Counted from the first letter of the stretch, positions 1-8,527 are shown. The stretch is DNA of 64,000 bases from Petrachloros mirabilis ULC683 (GCF_009939295.1 NZ_WVIC01000005.1:88807-152806), one strand, 5' to 3'. Program-made: numbers and translations. Notes: generated from the sequence alone by a model not told the origin.

Positions 1-932
1 CCTTTACCATGCCTGACCTTTACCATGTCGTGTACGGCGTGGAGCTTTTTAGCCCAAAGTTCAATGTGGTGCCCCCTGGTGTCAATGAAAATGTTTACTT
101 CCCCTATACCCGCAGTGGCGATCGCGTTGAATCCGATGCTGAGCGGCTGGAAGAGCTTCTGTTTACCCTAGAAGATCCAGAGCAAGTGTATGGTAAGCTG
201 AATGACCCTACTAAGCGCCCCTTATTTTCGATGGCGCGCCTGGATCGGATTAAAAATTTAACTGGACTTGCGGAATGCTTTGGTCAAAATCCCGATCTAC
301 AAGACCACTACAACTTAATTTTGGTGGCGGGCAAACTTCGGACTAATGACTCCTCAGATCACGAAGAAATTAGTGAAATTGAAAAGCTTTATAGCCTGAT
401 TGACCAATATAACCTCCATGGTAAGTTTCGCTGGCTGGGAGTGCGCTTCTCAAAAAGTGACTCTGGGGAAGTCTATCGGGTGATTGCTGATCACCAGGGA
501 ATTTTTGTCCAACCTGCGCTCTTTGAAGCCTTTGGACTGACTGTCTTAGAAGCCATGATCTCCGGACTTCCTACCTTTGCGACCCAATTTGGAGGGCCCC
601 TAGAAATCATTCAAGATGGCGTGAATGGGTTTTATATCAATCCTACCCATGCTCCTGAAATGGCCGAGAAGCTGTCGAAGTTTGCTGCTGACTGTGAACA
701 AAACCCTGGCTATTGGGAAATGTTATCTCAGCAAGCTATTGAGCGGGTGTACAGCACCTATACATGGCGAATTCATACCTCTCGACTATTATCCTTGGCC
801 AAGATTTATGGCTTTTGGAACTATGCCTCCCGAGAAAACCGAGAGGATATGCTGCGCTACATTGAAATGCTGTTTTATTTGCTATATCGTCCCATGGCTA
901 AACGCTTGCTAGAAAAACACCTTGCTAGTTAG
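1..932 (+). CDS. susA: Sucrose synthase, C-terminal part (gene cut by window start)
   Basis: GT4-family glycosyltransferase that interconverts sucrose plus a nucleoside diphosphate with NDP-glucose plus fructose in the cytoplasm. The frame is open from base 3, so about 309 residues are visible of a family length near 800; the N-terminal regulatory region lies outside. The visible part starts with FTMPDLYHVVYG, includes the nucleotide-sugar binding segment FSMARLDRIKNLTG, and carries the retaining-GT E-x7-E motif in FEAFGLTVLEAM. The C-terminal tail is typical of sucrose synthase rather than sucrose-phosphate synthase. Its stop overlaps the convergent cpcF-like stop by 8 bp. Identification is firm at family level. 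Confidence 0.93.
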   Translation, partial: FTMPDLYHVVYGVELFSPKFNVVPPGVNENVYFPYTRSGDRVESDAERLEELLFTLEDPEQVYGKLNDPTKRPLFSMARLDRIKNLTGLAECFGQNPDLQDHYNLILVAGKLRTNDSSDHEEISEIEKLYSLIDQYNLHGKFRWLGVRFSKSDSGEVYRVIADHQGIFVQPALFEAFGLTVLEAMISGLPTFATQFGGPLEIIQDGVNGFYINPTHAPEMAEKLSKFAADCEQNPGYWEMLSQQAIERVYSTYTWRIHTSRLLSLAKIYGFWNYASRENREDMLRYIEMLFYLLYRPMAKRLLEKHLAS

Positions 933-1572
933 TAGCGATTTGCAACTGTTGCTGAGCCAGCCATGTCCGAGCTTGAACGGTTAGATGTTCATCTTCTTGA
1001 GCCAGCGTTTGTAGCTGGATCTGAATCTCTGTTAACCTCTGGCTCTGGGTTTCTGGAAGCGCAGCGGCTAAGCCTTGCAAGCCAACCACCGCAGCATAGC
1101 GGACAATCCATTCTGGGTCTTGAGTGCCCTGCAACAAAGCGTCAAGAGCCTGTCCTTGAGACGGTTCTAACTCTTCAGGTGAGAGTCGATGCCAATGCAG
1201 GGTGCCTAACCCCCGAGCTGCGGCTCGGCGTACACTCATGGCAAAGTCTGACTGGAGGGCATCCACAAGGATGTCTAAGCCCCGAGGGTCACCAATGCCA
1301 GCCAAGGCTCTGACAGCCCAAGCTCTAGCTCCGTAATTGTAGCCATCTAACTTATCCAGCAAGGGGCGCACGGCAGGTTCTCCTAAGGCCACTAAGCCAT
1401 CTACTGCGGCAACGGCAGCACCGGGATTGTTGTACCCCAGAACGGCAATCAGGGTGGGAATGCTGGCCTCTAAACGAGCTGCGGCTAGGGCTTCAACTGC
1501 CGCCAAGAGTGAGGCTCCTGAGTCAGCCCCATCCACAGCCTGGATCAAAGGATGGATAGACGATGAGTTCAT
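925..1572 (-). CDS. cpcF: HEAT-repeat phycobilin lyase subunit, CpcF type
   Basis: 215 residues. Resembles CpcF, which with CpcE forms the heterodimeric lyase attaching phycocyanobilin to Cys84 of alpha-phycocyanin. The signature is DGYNYGARAWAVRALAGIG followed by SVRRAAARGLG, with several HEAT-type helical repeats rich in Ala and Leu. I chose the internal ATG at 1572 (MNSSSIHPLIQAV) because the 18 residues before it have no family character and CpcF proteins are about 205-215 residues. No CpcE gene is visible here, so the gene is separated from its partner, or it serves as a related lyase (PecF-like or another E/F-type). The tail-to-tail overlap with susA is unusual for this gene. Confidence 0.82.
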   Translation of the reverse strand: MNSSSIHPLIQAVDGADSGASLLAAVEALAAARLEASIPTLIAVLGYNNPGAAVAAVDGLVALGEPAVRPLLDKLDGYNYGARAWAVRALAGIGDPRGLDILVDALQSDFAMSVRRAAARGLGTLHWHRLSPEELEPSQGQALDALLQGTQDPEWIVRYAAVVGLQGLAAALPETQSQRLTEIQIQLQTLAQEDEHLTVQARTWLAQQQLQIATN

Positions 1573-1668
1573 GAGATCACAGCTCAAGACGACAGGGATA
1601 GGCACACAGCTTCTTGAAGCCTTCACCTGAGGCTTCCGTTTCCCACTTTAGCGCCCCTGGGAACCTAG

Positions 1669-2358
1669 TCAGCAAGAGAGATCTTTTGCTGAAGTACTGG
1701 TTTCACAGACCCGGTTCTGTGGCTGGGGAAGCGCCCCAAGGGAGTCTGGCTCCAGAAAGATCTGGGTGACGTAATAGGTTTGTCCTTGCCGCCAAATCCC
1801 GACTCCTGTTTCTGATGCCTGGGGCAATAAAATATTGCGGCGGTGCCCAGAACTGTTCATCCAGCTTCGAATAGACACAGGCACGGGATCCGAGATGCGG
1901 GTACTCATAAATAGATTTTCCCCCACCAGACGAGCTTGGACTCCGGCAGACTCAACCCGCTGGCGGGGGGTGCTCCCCTCAGGGCTACTATGGCTAAAAA
2001 ATCGGCGCTCAGCCATTTGTTGGCTATAGCGCCGAGCCACCCCTGTAAGCTGAGGCTGCGATCGCAAAGGTTGCAATCCCTGGCGAACTCGAATTTGATT
2101 GATATCCTGCAAAATCCGAGCTTCCATTTTTTCGGTCGTCATAGACTGAGCCACTAAATCCATCTCGGCTTCTAGGGTGGCTCCGCCTATCCCCATACGA
2201 AATTCATACTCACAGTCTTCAAAGGTTAAGCTGCCTTCAAAGGCAGAGGTGGGTCTAATTCCTGTCAGCAGCAGCACACCCGAAAGGATGGGCAGCCAGA
2301 CTAAGCTGGCGCGCCTCAGGCGCACCATTCTGGGTAAGGTCATTCTCACAATCCTCAA
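1669..2358 (-). CDS. Secreted CAP (SCP/PR-1-like) domain protein
   Basis: 229 residues. An N-terminal basic stretch and hydrophobic segment (SLVWLPILSGVLLLTGI, ending near residue 38) look like a signal peptide or membrane anchor. The CAP domain spans roughly residues 80-212 with recognisable motifs: INQIRVRQGLQPL, FSHSSPEGSTPRQRV, GENLF and SWMNSSGHRRNIL. Bacterial CAP proteins are extracytoplasmic and mostly of unknown function. Two Cys near the C-terminus and one near residue 49 could form disulfides. It is transcribed in the same direction as cpcF but with about 100 bp between them, so co-transcription is possible but not shown. Confidence 0.85.
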   Translation of the reverse strand: MRIVRMTLPRMVRLRRASLVWLPILSGVLLLTGIRPTSAFEGSLTFEDCEYEFRMGIGGATLEAEMDLVAQSMTTEKMEARILQDINQIRVRQGLQPLRSQPQLTGVARRYSQQMAERRFFSHSSPEGSTPRQRVESAGVQARLVGENLFMSTRISDPVPVSIRSWMNSSGHRRNILLPQASETGVGIWRQGQTYYVTQIFLEPDSLGALPQPQNRVCETSTSAKDLSC

Positions 2359-2660
2359 TGTTCGTCGTCAAACTGACCCCGGAGACGCGTTGCCGCATCT
2401 TGAGGTTCCCAGAGCGCTTCTCCTAGGGTGCCCCTCGTCTATTCGGAATGGCATCACATTCTGTTACAAAACGGGGTAATTCTTGACGTCACCAGAGTGA
2501 TAAGCGTAACTTAACAAGTAAAGTGGCTGCGCTTGCTTGCGAAACTTTTGTTATCATGCGGGCGAAGACACCCCCTTTCGTAAAGGCAGCGTGACCTCCT
2601 GCGGATAGCGTTTAGCCTTCACGACTGGTTCAGCTCACCGATTCACTCTCCCTCATTTTT
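2359..2660. other. Intergenic region between divergent genes
   Basis: About 300 bp between the CAP gene (minus) and the DUF2997 operon (plus). It must hold both promoters. I see AT-rich candidate -10 elements around 2548-2556 but no convincing -35 partner, and no RNA gene. Confidence 0.5.
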
Positions 2661-2873
2661 ATGGAAACCCTTGAATTCGTTATTTTTCCGGATGGCCGAG
2701 TACAAGAGAAGGTTACTGGAATTGTGGGATCATCCTGTGCAGAAGTAACAGCGGCCATTGAAGCCCAGTTAGGTCGCGTTCTGAACTATCAAGCAACCTC
2801 AGATTTTTTTGCCCAAAATTCGGTAGCAGAAGCTGCCCAAATCACCTCGCAACTCCATTACAGTCAATGGTAG
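2661..2873 (+). CDS. DUF2997 family small protein, first gene of ycf35 operon
   Basis: 70 residues. Matches the DUF2997 pattern: a beta-hairpin start (LEFVIFPDGRVQEKVTGIVG) then SCAEVTAAIEAQLGRVL. This family is found in cyanobacteria next to Ycf35; its biochemical role is unknown. It is followed after 87 bp by ycf35 and then a ferredoxin gene, all on the same strand, so an operon is likely. The ATG is the only plausible start. Confidence 0.82.
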   Translation: METLEFVIFPDGRVQEKVTGIVGSSCAEVTAAIEAQLGRVLNYQATSDFFAQNSVAEAAQITSQLHYSQW

Positions 2874-2960
2874 AAAGTGCTTTGGGTGAGGGGCTGTCTC
2901 TGTATAGCGGGTTTATCTGTTTGAACGCTTTATTAATAAACGCTTTGAGAAAAGGTTACC

Positions 2961-3347
2961 ATGTCACATTTCAGCCAAATTAAAACTCAAATTCGCAACT
3001 TGCCCGCCCTAGAATCTGCGCTCAGTGACCTGAGTGTCAATTGGAAGTCGGGTCCGCTGCCAGTTCGCGGCTACCAAGGGCAAACCCGCAATGCTGAGTT
3101 GGTGATTGCCCAAGAAAATGGCTATGATCTTGGCTTTAGTTGGAATGGCAGTGAGTACGAACTGGTTGCAGATACAGAATTTTGGCAGCAGGCTTGGTCG
3201 GTTGAGCGATTTTTACAAAAGGTAACCCAGCGTTACGCCTATCACACTGTGGTCAACACCACAACATCTCAAGGATTTCAGGTCACTGAACAAGCTCAAA
3301 ATGCTGACGGCAGCATTCGTCTGGTTGTCCAACGCTGGCGAGCTTAG
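2961..3347 (+). CDS. ycf35: Ycf35 / DUF1257 family protein
   Basis: 128 residues. Ycf35 is a conserved cyanobacterial and red-algal plastid protein of unknown function. Recognisable features are the start MSHFSQIKTQIRNLPALESAL, the central VRGYQGQTRNAELVI, and QRYAYHTVVN near residue 95. It begins 87 bp after the DUF2997 gene and ends 12 bp before the ferredoxin gene, consistent with one transcript. Co-occurrence with a [4Fe-4S] ferredoxin suggests a redox or cofactor role, but that is inference. Confidence 0.9.
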   Translation: MSHFSQIKTQIRNLPALESALSDLSVNWKSGPLPVRGYQGQTRNAELVIAQENGYDLGFSWNGSEYELVADTEFWQQAWSVERFLQKVTQRYAYHTVVNTTTSQGFQVTEQAQNADGSIRLVVQRWRA

Positions 3348-3359
3348 CCCAGATCGGTT

Positions 3360-3779
3360 ATGGATTCTGATGTGAACCTTGATTTGAATCGGTCTGGTTT
3401 TGAACCAGAGCTAGGCGGAGTCTGGCGCGGACAAGTGTCCCGAACTGGACTAGAGCCAGAGTTAGGTGGCTCGCTTCGCCAAAAGGGGGTTTATGTTGAT
3501 GAAGTCACTTGTATCGGGTGTAAGCACTGTGCCCATGTTGCTCGCAATACCTTTTTTATTGAAGACAGCTACGGCAGGTCACGGGTGTTTCGCCAGGATG
3601 GAGATTCGGAAGCCGTCATCCAAGAAGCGATTGATACCTGTCCGGTGGATTGTATCCACTGGGTGGGCTACCCTGAGCTCAAGCGATTAGAGGCTGAGCG
3701 CCCGCAGCAGGAAATTAGCCTGCCGGGTGATCCTGTGAAGACGCCACTCAAAAACCGTCGTCGCAGGCGTCTTTCTTAG
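3360..3779 (+). CDS. Bacterial-type [4Fe-4S] ferredoxin
   Basis: 139 residues. A ferredoxin domain lies in about residues 42-103. The cluster ligands are in CIGCKHC and a distant CPVDC; the second CxxC-type motif of two-cluster ferredoxins is degenerate (HVARNTFF), so one 4Fe-4S cluster is expected. The N-terminus has two imperfect copies of the motif GLEPELGG/GFEPELGG, and the C-terminus is very basic (KNRRRRRLS). It closes the DUF2997-ycf35 operon and is followed by a strong terminator. Related domains occur in plant plastid proteins as DnaJ-ferredoxin fusions. The electron-transfer partner is unknown. Confidence 0.85.
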   Translation: MDSDVNLDLNRSGFEPELGGVWRGQVSRTGLEPELGGSLRQKGVYVDEVTCIGCKHCAHVARNTFFIEDSYGRSRVFRQDGDSEAVIQEAIDTCPVDCIHWVGYPELKRLEAERPQQEISLPGDPVKTPLKNRRRRRLS

Positions 3780-3809
3780 GCGTCGCTGTCTTGATTCTCT
3801 AACCCTACA

Positions 3810-3839
3810 AACAAGGGAGCTTGTGCCCCTTGTTTTTTT
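3810..3839 (+). terminator. Rho-independent terminator of ycf35-ferredoxin operon
   Basis: Perfect 8-bp stem AACAAGGG / CCCTTGTT with a 9-nt loop, running into a seven-T tract, 31 bp after the ferredoxin stop. Confidence 0.9.
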
Positions 3840-3855
3840 ACGCCTTGGCTGACTT

Positions 3856-5184
3856 ATGACCCTTGAACAGTCTTCTGTTGCCGACCTGTTGCAGCATTAC
3901 GATCGCTTTGGCATTGAGTTGGGGCTAAGGCGCATCCAAACGCTGCTGCACGCTTTAGGAGCGCCCCACCAACGTGTGCCCCTCATTCATGTGGCGGGAA
4001 CCAACGGCAAAGGATCGGTCTGTGCCTATTTGTCTTCGGTGTTGACGGCGGCTGGCTTTCGGGTGGGGCGCTATACTTCCCCCCACCTAGTCCACTGGAC
4101 AGAGCGGATTTGCTTGAATGAGCAGCCCGTCTCAGAGCAGCAACTCCTGAGCGCCTTGCACCAAGTTGAGGAAGCGGTTGATCCCAACCTTCCCTCGCCG
4201 ACTCAGTTTGAAGTGCTCACCGCCGCCGCTTGGTTGATTTTTGCCCAGGCACAGGTTGATCTGGCCGTTATTGAAGTGGGTCTCGGGGGACGGCTGGATG
4301 CGACGAATGTGTGCGATCGCACCCTAGTCAGCGTCATTACTTCGATCAGCCGTGACCATTGGCAACGACTCGGGGATAGTTTAGGTGCGATCGCAGCCGA
4401 GAAAGCGGGCATCCTAAAACAGGGCTGTCCCGCCGTCATTGGGCCATTGCCCCCCGAGGCTGCCGCCATCGTCCAGCAACGCCTGGTTGACCTAGACTGT
4501 CCCGCAGTTTGGGCCACCCCCGCACAGCCGCATCCCGCCCCAGCCGCCAGCCCATTCCCCTGGGCCATGGTCAACGACCTGTGCTATCCACTGTCTCTTG
4601 AGGGAGACATGCAGTTGATCAATTCTGCCGTGGCCATTGCGGTACTGCAACAATTGCGAACCCAAGGATGGCACATTTCTGAGGCCGCTTTGGTCACGGG
4701 CATGGCACAGACGCAATGGCCGGGGCGGCTGCAATGGACAGAGTGGAACGGCTTTCCCCTGCTAGTAGATGGAGCCCACAACACTGCGGCAGCGCAAGTG
4801 CTTCGGCACTACGTTGACCAAGCCCTGGGGTCTGAGGGCTCCAGTCCTGGGGGAACTGTTACCTGGCTGATGGGTCTGCTCTCCACCAAAGATCACAGGG
4901 GAATTTTTAAAGCGCTGCTGCGACCCGGAGACTGTCTGGTGTTAGTGCCTGTTCCGGATCACAGCAGCGCCGATCCAAACACCCTAGCCACCCTAGCCAC
5001 CACCCTCTGTCCTAAGCTAGCCACTTGCCAAGTCTTGCCAAACTCGCAGGCAGGGTTAGTCGCAGCAAGCGGCCATCAAAGTCGGGTAAGGGTATTGTGT
5101 GGCTCTCTCTACCTGGTGGGAGCCTTTGCCCAACATGCCCGACCCATGGCTGATACTGGCGTATCGCCTCGAACTTCTCCTTGA
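3856..5184 (+). CDS. folC: Bifunctional folylpolyglutamate / dihydrofolate synthase
   Basis: 442 residues, normal family length. FolC adds L-glutamate to dihydropteroate and to folates with ATP. The Mur-ligase P-loop is in VAGTNGKGSVCAYL (about residues 46-59). The substrate/metal region is YTSPHLVHWTERI, followed by EVGLGGRLDATN and SITSISRDHWQRLG. The C-terminal Mur-ligase domain carries the DGAHN motif. The gene stands alone between two non-coding stretches. The last 15 residues (after AQHARP) vary in the family and do not affect the call. Confidence 0.95.
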   Translation: MTLEQSSVADLLQHYDRFGIELGLRRIQTLLHALGAPHQRVPLIHVAGTNGKGSVCAYLSSVLTAAGFRVGRYTSPHLVHWTERICLNEQPVSEQQLLSALHQVEEAVDPNLPSPTQFEVLTAAAWLIFAQAQVDLAVIEVGLGGRLDATNVCDRTLVSVITSISRDHWQRLGDSLGAIAAEKAGILKQGCPAVIGPLPPEAAAIVQQRLVDLDCPAVWATPAQPHPAPAASPFPWAMVNDLCYPLSLEGDMQLINSAVAIAVLQQLRTQGWHISEAALVTGMAQTQWPGRLQWTEWNGFPLLVDGAHNTAAAQVLRHYVDQALGSEGSSPGGTVTWLMGLLSTKDHRGIFKALLRPGDCLVLVPVPDHSSADPNTLATLATTLCPKLATCQVLPNSQAGLVAASGHQSRVRVLCGSLYLVGAFAQHARPMADTGVSPRTSP

Positions 5185-5626
5185 GGACAAACCCAAAAAA
5201 CTCAATTAGAAATTGGCCATCTGCTTCTATTCGTCTTTGCCGTACAGGATGATTCGACTGACCAAAATTTTGATTGTGACTGTTTTTCAAGCTCAACCGG
5301 GGTTGATCCCAGGCTTTTTAACTCCGATCAAACCCCTCAATCGGCTGATCCCTGCCCGTAAACTCAAGCAAGAAAGTTGCGTTTAGCCGCCATATCCCCT
5401 CAACGATAGATCCTCGTCGAGGAAATTTATATTATTTTTTAAGAGTTGATCTAATGCCAGATTCAATTATCTGTGTCAATAATAGTAATAAGCACATCAA
5501 CGCCATTGATTCATGACATTCTGATTTTGGTATCTGATTCAAAGCCATTACCCAGGAAATTTGGCTTAAAAAACTTAAGAAAGATTTAATTTATTTCTTC
5601 GAGTTATTAAAACAAGGTTACTTCAA
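5185..5626. other. Intergenic region, no supported gene
   Basis: 442 bp. It contains a 44-codon open frame (from about 5250, MIRLTKILIV...) with no family I recognise and no clear ribosome site. The second half is AT-rich (runs around 5430-5445 and 5570-5610) and probably carries the promoter of the zinc-ribbon gene. Confidence 0.4.
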
Positions 5627-5821
5627 ATGAATTACGTAGAGAATATAAGGTGTCCCAATTGTGGTAGTTATGGCGAACGTCATCACCTTCTTGACTGCAA
5701 CCTAGTCCGAACCCAGTGTCCCGAATGTGACTATCTGATGGTGACCTGCGGCGTCACAGGCAAGGTGGTTGAAGCCTATGCCCCTGGCCTTTCCTTGGAG
5801 CACTTTATTTGTCGCGTCTAG
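5627..5821 (+). CDS. Small zinc-ribbon protein, cyanobacterial
   Basis: 64 residues. Two CxxC knuckles, CPNC near residue 9 and CPEC near residue 30, form a zinc ribbon. The pattern NIRCPNCGS...TQCPECDYLMVTC...GKVVEAYAPG matches a small conserved cyanobacterial family that is often mis-annotated as PriA helicase because of its zinc-finger similarity. It is far too short to be PriA. An AAGG ribosome site lies about 8 nt upstream. It is followed by a hairpin that may end the transcript. Function unknown. Confidence 0.8.
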   Translation: MNYVENIRCPNCGSYGERHHLLDCNLVRTQCPECDYLMVTCGVTGKVVEAYAPGLSLEHFICRV

Positions 5822-5858
5822 CCGATGATGATTCAGTGCCGAAGTTCAGCTACATCAA

Positions 5859-5882
5859 AAAGGCCACCCTAGGGTAGCCTTT
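5859..5882 (+). terminator. Possible terminator hairpin
   Basis: Inverted repeat AAAGGC-c-ACCC / GGGT-a-GCCTTT 37 bp after the zinc-ribbon stop. The T-tract is only three bases on the plus side, but five A precede it, so it could also act on the minus strand. Moderate support. Confidence 0.55.
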
Positions 5883-6541
5883 AGCTTGGGTGCCTCACCT
5901 TTCCGTAGCCCTCACCTAAATCTGGTTCCCCTTGTATCTTAAGACTACAGAGATAGACCGTGACTCCTTAGATGCTAGACATCGTGGAGAAGCTTCTCCC
6001 AAAAGGGGCTAGGGTGTAAACATAAGTCTGAGAGAAAAACGATTTCACCCTGCATTCGCCCCCTACATCCCCCATTCTGGGGGACTGTGAGATATTCAGA
6101 ACCCCCCAAATTGGGATTGAGCCGAGATACGTGTAAAAAGTGATCATATCTCGCTCAAAACCCTGCCATGTCTACTCTTCCGGCTTGTTACCTTCAAGAC
6201 TCGGCATTGTTAAAAATGTTCGAAAGAGAGTTTACAGCCTGTTCCAAATAAACTCGTCTATAAAGAGGCTCTTAAAGCATTACCTGATCCGGAATAGCCC
6301 ACAAGTATTTGCTTAGCTAAACTTAACAGATCTATGGGAACAAGTCTGCCAACTAACTTAAGAAAGTTACAAATCAGAAGATAAAAGCTTATTTTTTAGT
6401 TGTTCCGCTAAATAAACTTTATTTGGTAGATTTAGCTAGCTATTTGCTTAATTTACTTGCGATGGATAGCTGCTAATTATGGAGTTGCTTCTAAAATGAC
6501 ATTAAAGCAGAAAAGACTTATGACTATCAGCAAGGCTTCTC
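5883..6541. other. Gene-free stretch with a truncated miniature element
   Basis: About 660 bp, AT-rich in its right half. It holds the truncated miniature element copy at 6014-6115. No frame longer than about 30 codons has family character. The last 100 bp presumably carry the promoter of the secreted pair. Confidence 0.5.
6014..6115 (+). repeat. Miniature inverted-repeat element, truncated copy A
   Basis: Starts with GTGTAAACATAA and then matches the left ~100 bp of the complete copy at 40859-41048 almost base for base (GTCTGAGA..CGATTTCACCCTGCATT, CCCCATTCTGGGGGACTGTGAG, GATATTCAGAACCCCCCAAATT). The match fades after about 6115 and no right terminal repeat is found, so the right half has been lost. 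Confidence 0.8.
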
Positions 6542-7372
6542 ATGAATTCTAGATATTACTTCTTCTTGGGTATTCCAGCCGTGTTCTTGGGCGTGTTAGC
6601 TGCTTTTGGTAGCATATCACTCAAAGCTCAGACTCAAATATCTAACCCTCCGTCTCTACCACAAACACTAACCCCTTCCGTCTCTTTTCAAATAGAAAAT
6701 ATTCCATCACCTGCAGAGAGGATTAATCAGTGGTCGCAGAATAATTCAGGGGAACCCATGCCAGCCAGCATTGCCTTCGAGCGGCCTACACCTGATCCTC
6801 AAGTTCTTCAACTTATGCGACGTTATAACTTAAAGCCAGAAGCTATCTTTATGGCAGCTGCTGGCATGATTGGCACACACGACGTTACTGAAGGTCAAGA
6901 CGCGGCGAGTGCTGTCGCGGCAGCCCGTCAGAAAACCATCCAAATGATGCAAGAAGACCTAGATAGTGTTCCACAAAGATTCAAGGACTTTATAGAAAAT
7001 CATCCAAAACAGGAAATTGTAGAGCCATCTAGCGAAGATACTGAACAAGCCCTAGCGAGATCATTATTAGAAGGTATTGAAAAATCAGAGGTTACGCTTT
7101 CTAGAGCTAGAGGTGGGCAGCCTCTGATTACTGGTGTAAAGGTGACTGGTAGCGTTGATGATCTTAAGAAGCTAGCTAATGATCCTAAAGTCAAGGAGTT
7201 TGAGCCTGGAATAGTGATTAATGGTAATGTTTTTGTCCCAACACCAACAGCCCAACCCTACCAATCTCAAACTTCTCAAGATATTGCCGACCGTGTTCAA
7301 GTTATTAAAGGATTAAGTGCAGATGAAATATATACCCGTATCCAAAATCGTTCTATAAGGAGCAATCCTTAA
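6542..7372 (+). CDS. Secreted protein of unknown function (first of coupled pair)
   Basis: 276 residues, not recognised. An N-terminal hydrophobic segment (residues 6-25, FFLGIPAVFLGVLAAFGSIS) followed by Ala-Gln suggests a signal peptide. The middle is helical and charged. Near residues 197-230 a compact beta-alpha unit (ITGVKVTGSVDDLKKLANDP, then VKEFEPGIVINGN) looks like a small ferredoxin-like or inhibitor-type fold; this is a guess from pattern only. The gene ends 3 bp before the next secreted protein gene, so the two are probably translated together. Base composition is clearly more AT-rich than the flanking core genes, suggesting transfer. Confidence 0.75.
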   Translation: MNSRYYFFLGIPAVFLGVLAAFGSISLKAQTQISNPPSLPQTLTPSVSFQIENIPSPAERINQWSQNNSGEPMPASIAFERPTPDPQVLQLMRRYNLKPEAIFMAAAGMIGTHDVTEGQDAASAVAAARQKTIQMMQEDLDSVPQRFKDFIENHPKQEIVEPSSEDTEQALARSLLEGIEKSEVTLSRARGGQPLITGVKVTGSVDDLKKLANDPKVKEFEPGIVINGNVFVPTPTAQPYQSQTSQDIADRVQVIKGLSADEIYTRIQNRSIRSNP

Positions 7373-7375
7373 CAA

Positions 7376-7966
7376 ATGAGAGATTTCACACACCTTTTCG
7401 CAGGGGCAGCTCTAAGCCTATCGTCATTTCTGATTCTTTTTGCTTCTCCTGTTTTTGGTAGCCATCGTCCAGATGTCACACGTTTTCCTAACGAAGGTAA
7501 TCTCACTTACAATGGTGCCTCCTCTGCACAAGCATACTTCTACTGGCATAAAGTAGGTGGCTGGCGGGGACAAAACGTTAGACCCGGCATTGAATTTGAC
7601 ATAGCTCTAGAAAATGCAAAGTTTTTTGAGTCATGTACAAGCTGGTCAGATTTACCTTATAAAAACTATAGCGATTGTGGGACCGCAGGAGCCTCTGAGC
7701 CAGAAGGAGGTAAGAATTTTGGTATTGGTACATACGATGCTAAGAACATTCAGAACTACCGTTGGTACCGGGGGCAATGGTCTTTCAGTGGCGGCTCAGG
7801 TTCTTCTTCCTTTGCAAGGTTAACTTGGCAAGAGGTTGATCATAATCTTTGCCCTTTTGATTATCCATGGTGTATGGGAGGGATCCCGGGTGATGGAAAT
7901 GCTGGGGTTTTAAGAAGCGGCACTTTTGTTAGAGGACAAAGCTTCTACCAAAGATATTACTTCTAG
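7376..7966 (+). CDS. Secreted protein of unknown function (second of coupled pair)
   Basis: 196 residues, not recognised. A signal peptide is likely (LFAGAALSLSSFLILFASPVFGS, cleavage near residue 29). The mature part is rich in aromatic residues, Gly and Ser (WHKVGGWRGQNVRPG, WYRGQWSFSGGSGSSS, FYQRYYF) with four Cys (ESC, SDC, LCPFDYPWC), consistent with a secreted beta-rich domain with disulfides. The start lies 3 bp after the stop of the preceding secreted protein. Such tight coupling suggests that the two exported products act together. Confidence 0.75.
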   Translation: MRDFTHLFAGAALSLSSFLILFASPVFGSHRPDVTRFPNEGNLTYNGASSAQAYFYWHKVGGWRGQNVRPGIEFDIALENAKFFESCTSWSDLPYKNYSDCGTAGASEPEGGKNFGIGTYDAKNIQNYRWYRGQWSFSGGSGSSSFARLTWQEVDHNLCPFDYPWCMGGIPGDGNAGVLRSGTFVRGQSFYQRYYF

Positions 7967-8079
7967 AGCAACTATAACGCAGGGGAATCATTGCATGAAA
8001 AAGGATATCTGACTTACTGAAATCATATGCATGGATTTAATGGAGCTTTGCAGACAGACTAAAAGTCAAAAATATGCCT

Positions 8080-8310
8080 TTAGTCCGTTTGTTTTCTTCT
8101 GGCAAGGTGCAATCCAATGCCCAGAATAAGAGTAATAGCAGTTGCATTGGCTGCTAAAGCCAATGTCAAAGACTTGTTTTGAGCCGCCAATGTAATTGCT
8201 TGCTCTACAAGATGGTCAGGATTGTGGTATGCGTAAGCTTTCTGAGGAGCCAACAAATAGCTTGAAAGAACAACGGAAATAATAAGATTTAGGGAAAGGA
8301 TGAACTTCAT
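8080..8310 (-). CDS. Small membrane protein, unknown
   Basis: 76 residues. The first 28 residues form a hydrophobic segment ending in AYA, which looks like a signal peptide. A second hydrophobic helix follows (SLTLALAANATAITLILGIGLHLA), then a basic RRK tail, giving a cytoplasmic C-terminus if the first segment is cleaved. No family is recognised. It lies convergent with the secreted pair in the same AT-rich island. Coding status rests on the clear signal and membrane pattern. Confidence 0.6.
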   Translation of the reverse strand: MKFILSLNLIISVVLSSYLLAPQKAYAYHNPDHLVEQAITLAAQNKSLTLALAANATAITLILGIGLHLARRKQTD

Positions 8311-8527
8311 GGCTCTTTTGATAAATATAATACTTATTAAAACTTCTGGAGTTTTCAGATTTTAAGCTTTAAAAAGCTAAGGATTTGACTATTTTTGTTA
8401 TACTTCTTTTTGCCACCTCTGATCAATCAAGTCAACCATTATCTTTACTCTAACTGAGAATACCTTTGAAGGATAGACTCAAAGTAAGTTCAAGATAGCA
8501 GATAATGAACTGGCAAGCCTTCTGTGT

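Noticed and set aside
5627..5821. Primosomal helicase PriA
   Set aside because: The 64-residue zinc-ribbon protein shares only CxxC knuckles with PriA and has no helicase motifs.
8311..8527. Possible RNA gene in the AT-rich gap beside the Tn3 remnant
   Set aside because: No stable hairpin, promoter or terminator pattern was found.
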